From Blautia sp. BIOML-A1 (GTDB taxonomy: Bacteria > Bacillota > Clostridia > Lachnospirales > Lachnospiraceae), in NCBI RefSeq assembly GCF_009883055.1, contig NZ_WWVR01000012.1:459-64458 (forward strand): DNA of 64,000 nucleotides, read 5' to 3'. A program made the position numbers and the translations under genes. Positions 60,441 through 64,000 of the stretch are shown in pieces (position 1 is the first letter of the stretch; every line of letters begins with the position of its first letter). The notes below the pieces were generated by a model that worked only from the letters and a program-made list of their open reading frames with translations, was not told where the DNA came from and did not search any database.

Positions 60441-62624
60441 ATGGCAATCAAGATTGCACTTGCCGGCAACCCGAACTGTGGTAAAACAACAATGTTCAAC
60501 GCATTAACGGGCGCTAACCAGTATGTAGGAAACTGGCCGGGAGTTACTGTAGAGAAAAAAGAAGGCAGATTAAAGGGTAAGAGAGGTAAAGGAGAGGACA
60601 TCATCGTAACGGACCTTCCTGGTATCTATTCCATGTCACCATATACACTGGAAGAGGTAGTCAGCCGTGACTATGTCCTGAAAGAGAATCCGGATGTTAT
60701 CATCGATCTTGTCGATGCTACAAACATCGAGCGTAACCTGTATCTGACAACACAGCTGATCGAGACTGGTGTTCCGGTCGTCATTGCCCTCAATATGGCA
60801 GATCTTCTTGAAAAAAGAGGAATCAAGATTGATGTCAAACGTCTTTCCATGCTGCTTGACTGCCCGATCATTGAGACATCCGCACTGAAGGGCGAAGGTC
60901 TTGATAAACTGATCGATGAGGCAATCAAAACAGCAAAGAAGAGCAGCGTTGATCTTCCGAAAGAGATTTTTTCAAAGGAGATGGAAGAAGCTGTCAGCGA
61001 AGTAAAGAAGGTTCTTCCGGAATCCATCACAGAGGATAAGAAAAGATGGTATGCGGTCAAGTTCCTTGAAAATGACGAGAAGGTAAAGGAAGCTACAAAG
61101 CTTTCTGCCTCTGCACAGTCTGTTGTAGACAGTAAACGTCAGGCTCTTGAGAAAAAGCATGACGACGACATGGAAAGTATTGTGACAGATGAGAGATATA
61201 CTTTCATTCAGAAGATTGTAAATACAACAGTCAAAAAAGGTAAAGACAAACTGACAGTATCTGATAAGATCGACCGTATCGTTACCAACCGTATTCTTGG
61301 TATCCCGATCTTTATCGCAATCATGTGGATTGTATATTATGTATCTGTAACAACAGTAGGTACATTCGTGACAGACTGGACAAATGATGTATTTGTAGTA
61401 GCTGTTCAGGATTTCTTCAGCAACATTCTTGGCAGTATCGGTGCCGGAGATATGGTGCAGGGACTTGTTGTTGACGGTATCATTGGTGGTCTTGGTGCAG
61501 TGCTTGGATTTGTTCCTCAGATGGCGATCCTGTTCCTGTTCCTGTCCATTCTTGAAGACTGTGGTTATATGGTTCGTATCGCGTTTGTTATGGACCGTGT
61601 ATTCCGTCATTTCGGACTTTCCGGTAAGAGCTTCATCCCGCTTCTGATCTCTTCAGGCTGCGGTATTCCTGGAATCATGGCTTCCAAAACTATCGAGCAG
61701 GATAATGACAGACGTCTTACCATTATGACAGCAACCTTTATTCCATGTGGTGCAAAGCTTCCGGTCATCGCACTTATGGGCGGTGTGATCGCAGGTGAGA
61801 CCGCAGGATATGCAGAGAGTTCCTTTATCGCTCCTCTGATGTACTTCATCGGCATTGTAGCTGTACTTGTAGCTGCGATCATTCTTAAGAAAACAAAACC
61901 GTTCTCCGGTAAACCGGCTCCGTTCGTAATGGAGCTTCCGCAGTATCATGTTCCGCAGGTCAAAACAGTTCTTCTTCATGTATGGGAAAGACTGAAAGGC
62001 TTTATCATCAAAGCCGGTACAATCCTGTTCCTTGCCTGCGTAGTCATGTGGTTCCTTGGTGGATTTGGATTCACAGATGGCGGATTTGGTATGGTAGAAG
62101 ACAGTGCGGACAGCCTTATGGCAGCAATCGGTGGTGTGATCGCTCCGATCTTTGCACCGCTTGGATTCGGTGAATGGCAGCCGGTAGCAGCTTCTATCTC
62201 CGGATTTACAGCAAAAGAAGCAATCGTATCTACCATGGGTGTCCTGGCAAATGTAGCCGGTGATACAGAAGATGCAGTGAATGTTGCAGCTGGTGTTGCA
62301 TCCTGGTTTCCGACAGGAATCGCTGCTTTCTCCTTCCTGATGTTCAATCTTCTTGACTCTCCTTGCCTTGCAGCAATTGCAACCATGGCAAAAGAGATGA
62401 ACAGCAGAAAGTGGTTCTGGTTTGCAATTGTTTTCCAGAATGTTTTTGCTTACCTTGTATGCCTGTGCTTCTATCAGATCGGTTCTTTTGTGACCGGCGG
62501 AGCATTTGGTGTTGGTACTGTAGCAGGATTTGTAGTTCTGATTGTGATGTTATTCATGCTGTTCAGACCGGATCCGTACAAAGATCAGAAAGTTTACGCA
62601 AAACGTTCTGTATCTGCAGCCTGA
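60441..62624 (+). CDS. feoB: Ferrous iron transporter FeoB
   Basis: A 727-aa Fe2+ uptake protein of the cytoplasmic membrane. N-terminal G domain: G1 GNPNCGKTT, G3 DLPGIYS, G4 NMADLL; a helical GDI region about 170-260; then the membrane core with Gate motifs (SSGCGIPGIMASKT, FIPCGAKLPVIALM). AAGGAGGT precedes the ATG. Small metal-related membrane proteins follow after a MITE. Confidence 0.97.
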   Translation: MAIKIALAGNPNCGKTTMFNALTGANQYVGNWPGVTVEKKEGRLKGKRGKGEDIIVTDLPGIYSMSPYTLEEVVSRDYVLKENPDVIIDLVDATNIERNLYLTTQLIETGVPVVIALNMADLLEKRGIKIDVKRLSMLLDCPIIETSALKGEGLDKLIDEAIKTAKKSSVDLPKEIFSKEMEEAVSEVKKVLPESITEDKKRWYAVKFLENDEKVKEATKLSASAQSVVDSKRQALEKKHDDDMESIVTDERYTFIQKIVNTTVKKGKDKLTVSDKIDRIVTNRILGIPIFIAIMWIVYYVSVTTVGTFVTDWTNDVFVVAVQDFFSNILGSIGAGDMVQGLVVDGIIGGLGAVLGFVPQMAILFLFLSILEDCGYMVRIAFVMDRVFRHFGLSGKSFIPLLISSGCGIPGIMASKTIEQDNDRRLTIMTATFIPCGAKLPVIALMGGVIAGETAGYAESSFIAPLMYFIGIVAVLVAAIILKKTKPFSGKPAPFVMELPQYHVPQVKTVLLHVWERLKGFIIKAGTILFLACVVMWFLGGFGFTDGGFGMVEDSADSLMAAIGGVIAPIFAPLGFGEWQPVAASISGFTAKEAIVSTMGVLANVAGDTEDAVNVAAGVASWFPTGIAAFSFLMFNLLDSPCLAAIATMAKEMNSRKWFWFAIVFQNVFAYLVCLCFYQIGSFVTGGAFGVGTVAGFVVLIVMLFMLFRPDPYKDQKVYAKRSVSAA

Positions 62625-62668
62625 TCAAAAATAAAGATGGTGGGGAGTTCCCCACTTGGATATGCTAT

Positions 62669-62705
62669 AATAAATGCTGGATACGGATCGTGTCCGGCAT
62701 TTATT
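62669..62705 (+). terminator. Terminator after feoB
   Basis: ATAAATGCTGGA pairs with TCCGGCATTTAT, followed by TTCC; a smaller GTGGGGAGTTCCCCAC hairpin lies just before. Confidence 0.65.
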
Positions 62706-62728
62706 TCCATACAGTGATGAGTACTGTG

Positions 62729-62870
62729 GTAACTGTTCACAGGTAATATCCCGCGAGGTGTTTTGTCATGAATATGGCAAAATCCCGAGACATACAGGGC
62801 AAAATGCTATCACCGAAGGTGATTTGGAATGCATTTTGACCAAGTTACTGTGAACGGAGTGAACAGTAAC
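62729..62870 (+). mobile_element. 142-bp MITE-like element, copy D
   Basis: Same orientation as copy A, with about six differences by eye. Flanked by exact 8-bp direct repeats GTACTGTG (62721-62728 and 62871-62878). It separates feoB from the small membrane proteins. Confidence 0.92.
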
Positions 62871-62904
62871 GTACTGTGTGGTTTGTTAAGAGAGGATGAG
62901 AAAA

Positions 62905-63105
62905 ATGCTTGCAAATATTATAATTATGGTACTGATCCTTGGATATTGTGCCTTTCTGATCTACAAAAGTATAAAGAACAGCAAAGAAGGTAAGCATATG
63001 GGCTGCAGCGGATGCAGTGGAAACTGCGGCAGCTGCTGTGGCTGCAGCGGTGCTGCGTTTAAGGGAAATGTACAGACCACCGGCAAAAAGAAACAGCTGA
63101 GATAG
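62905..63105 (+). CDS. FeoB-associated Cys-rich membrane protein
   Basis: A 66-aa protein: one membrane helix (about 3-22), a short basic linker, then a Cys/Ser/Gly cluster with seven Cys (GCSGCSGNCGSCCGCSG). The family is found next to feoB in Clostridia and may bind iron at the membrane; its role is unproven. Start at 62905 is preferred (GAGAGG 8 nt upstream); the ATG at 62896 is inside that site. Confidence 0.85.
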   Translation: MLANIIIMVLILGYCAFLIYKSIKNSKEGKHMGCSGCSGNCGSCCGCSGAAFKGNVQTTGKKKQLR

Positions 63106-63118
63106 GAGGCGTTCTGAA

Positions 63119-63268
63119 TTGGGAAATTCAACAGGTTCTACTATGTATATGTTCGGAACAGTTATAGTTGTTTATATCGTCTGCGTGCTGATCTATCAGG
63201 GATATCTCTGGATCAGGAAGAAGAAAGAACAAAAGCGAGATGAAGAGTTCAAAAGAGGTGACAGGTAA
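63119..63268 (+). CDS. Small single-helix membrane protein with TTG start
   Basis: A 49-aa frame from TTG at 63119, with AGGAGG 9 nt upstream, to TAA at 63266-63268. One hydrophobic helix (about 10-29, with one Cys) and a highly charged tail (KKKEQKRDEEFKRGD). It fills the gap between the Cys-rich protein (13 nt) and the metal-binding protein (1-nt overlap), which supports it being real. An internal ATG start is possible. No family recognised. Confidence 0.65.
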   Translation: MGNSTGSTMYMFGTVIVVYIVCVLIYQGYLWIRKKKEQKRDEEFKRGDR

Positions 63269-63633
63269 TGGCTGACATAATTATTGTACTGATCGTGGTT
63301 GTCTTACTTGGACTTGCACTGAAAGGCTCTGTGAAACATTTTAAAGGAGAGGGTGCCTGCTGTGGAGGCGGCGGTGGAAGCATCTCCGTAGATATTCCGC
63401 AAAAAACGCTGGATCATCCGATCCTTGGCAAAAAGACAGTCAAAATTTCCGGAATGCACTGTGAGCATTGTGTCAAAGCTGTTACAGAAGCAATCAATAA
63501 GATTGACGGTGCGGCCGCAAAGGTAGATCTTTCCAGAAATGAGGCAGTGGTTTCCTATGACAGAGAGTTGGATGATGAAATCCTCAGAAGGACAGTCAGA
63601 GATGCCGGATACAGAGTAGTAAATATCCACTGA
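63268..63633 (+). CDS. Membrane-anchored heavy-metal-associated (HMA) protein
   Basis: A 121-aa protein. N-terminal membrane helix (about 3-20), a CC-G6 linker (ACCGGGGG), and an HMA domain (about 52-121) with the metal site GMHCEHC. HMA domains pass Cu+ or similar soft metals between proteins; here the domain is held at the membrane. Starts in the stop of the previous gene (TAATG). It probably acts with the two small upstream proteins, either in metal sensing or buffering linked to FeoB. Confidence 0.85.
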   Translation: MADIIIVLIVVVLLGLALKGSVKHFKGEGACCGGGGGSISVDIPQKTLDHPILGKKTVKISGMHCEHCVKAVTEAINKIDGAAAKVDLSRNEAVVSYDRELDDEILRRTVRDAGYRVVNIH

Positions 63634-63679
63634 TGCATAAAAACAGCAGAAACCGTATATGTTAATAACAAATATTATG

Positions 63680-63714
63680 AAAAGACTGGAGTATCATAAA
63701 CCAGTCTTTTTTTA
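63680..63714 (+). terminator. Terminator after the HMA protein gene
   Basis: AAAGACTGG (63681-63689) pairs with CCAGTCTTT (63701-63709), followed by a T-run. Confidence 0.9.
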
Positions 63715-63729
63715 TACGGAGGAAATCAT

Positions 63730-64000
63730 ATGTGGGGATTTTTTGCGGCACTTATTTCAGGAGCACTGATGAGTATTCAGGGAGTTTTTAATACGGAAGT
63801 GACAAGACAGAGCAGCCTGTGGGTATCTACAGGCTGGGTACAGCTTTCGGCCTTTGCAGTCTGTGTTCTGGCGTGGCTTTTTACGGGGAGACAGAGTATT
63901 GCGGCATTGTGGCAGATAGAAAATAAATATGTGCTTCTGGGAGGTGTGATTGGTGCTTTTATTACAATTACAGTGATCCAGAGTATGGGAGCACTGGGAC
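63730..64000 (+). CDS. DMT-family transporter of the DUF606/YdcZ type, 5' part
   Basis: The first 90 residues are visible; the gene runs out of the window. GGAGG precedes the ATG. Hydrophobic helices at about 3-18, 36-52 and 70-88; ALISGALMSIQGVFNTEV and WVSTGWVQLSAF match the YdcZ (DUF606) branch of drug/metabolite transporters. Substrate unknown. Confidence 0.75.
   Translation, partial: MWGFFAALISGALMSIQGVFNTEVTRQSSLWVSTGWVQLSAFAVCVLAWLFTGRQSIAALWQIENKYVLLGGVIGAFITITVIQSMGALG

Overview
The window looks like chromosome of a gut Lachnospiraceae (Firmicutes), most like Blautia or a close relative. Support: moderate GC content, strong AGGAGG ribosome sites, YesM/YesN-type two-component systems beside sugar ABC transporters, a DUF4179 anti-sigma partner, a TagF-like teichoic acid enzyme, a Feo locus with a FeoB-associated Cys-rich protein, and dense co-directional operons. 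The genus is an inference from gene style; no 16S gene is present.

Layout. 1-3.8 kb: end of a lactaldehyde reductase, a CYTH protein and an ECF sigma/anti-sigma pair. 3.9-8 kb: proC, then a BlaI-type regulon: a secreted protein, a BlaI-like repressor and an M56 sensor peptidase whose outer domain resembles the secreted protein. 8-11.4 kb: a broken chimeric YczE-like gene, a candidate type I toxin-antitoxin pair, an intact YczE-like gene and a D,D-carboxypeptidase. 11.6-20 kb: kinase/regulator pair followed by a sugar ABC transporter. 20.2-32.8 kb: a second regulator/kinase pair, a YtfQRT-YjfF-like pentose/furanose transporter, and araA, araB, araD, forming an L-arabinose uptake and catabolism block. 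32.9-37.5 kb (minus strand): glycogen debranching enzyme and a fused teichoic-acid polymerase/glycosyltransferase. 38-43 kb: rhodanese, then the fructose PTS operon (fruK, fruA, an HPr without Ser46) and its DeoR-type regulator. 43-46.4 kb: an overlapping housekeeping operon (phosphodiesterases, rRNA methyltransferase, rdgB) and a secreted Fn3-like protein. 46.5-47.3 kb: seven tRNA genes (minus strand) from one consensus promoter. 47.5-49.9 kb: sigma-like protein, DtxR-type regulator, EamA exporter. 49.9-52.9 kb (minus): purine permease and guanine deaminase behind a guanine riboswitch. 53-59 kb: argG facing argC-argJ-argB-argD, with likely ArgR sites in both promoters. 59-63.7 kb: DtxR-type regulator divergent from feoA-feoA-feoB and small membrane/metal-binding proteins. 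The last gene is a truncated DMT transporter.

The most notable non-genic structure is a family of miniature inverted-repeat elements. Four 142-bp copies and several 27-46-bp copies all begin with GTAAC and end with a near inverted repeat of it, and most are flanked by 8-bp target-site duplications (exact or with one or two mismatches). This suggests non-autonomous elements mobilised by an IS66-type transposase, which is not in the window.

The best candidates for undescribed biology are (a) the BlaI/M56 module in which sensor and regulated secreted protein share an outer domain, (b) the small membrane peptide with a convergent short RNA, (c) the very short transposable repeats, and (d) a sigma-70-like protein lacking the parts needed for promoter melting. 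No CRISPR array, prophage or complete insertion sequence was seen.
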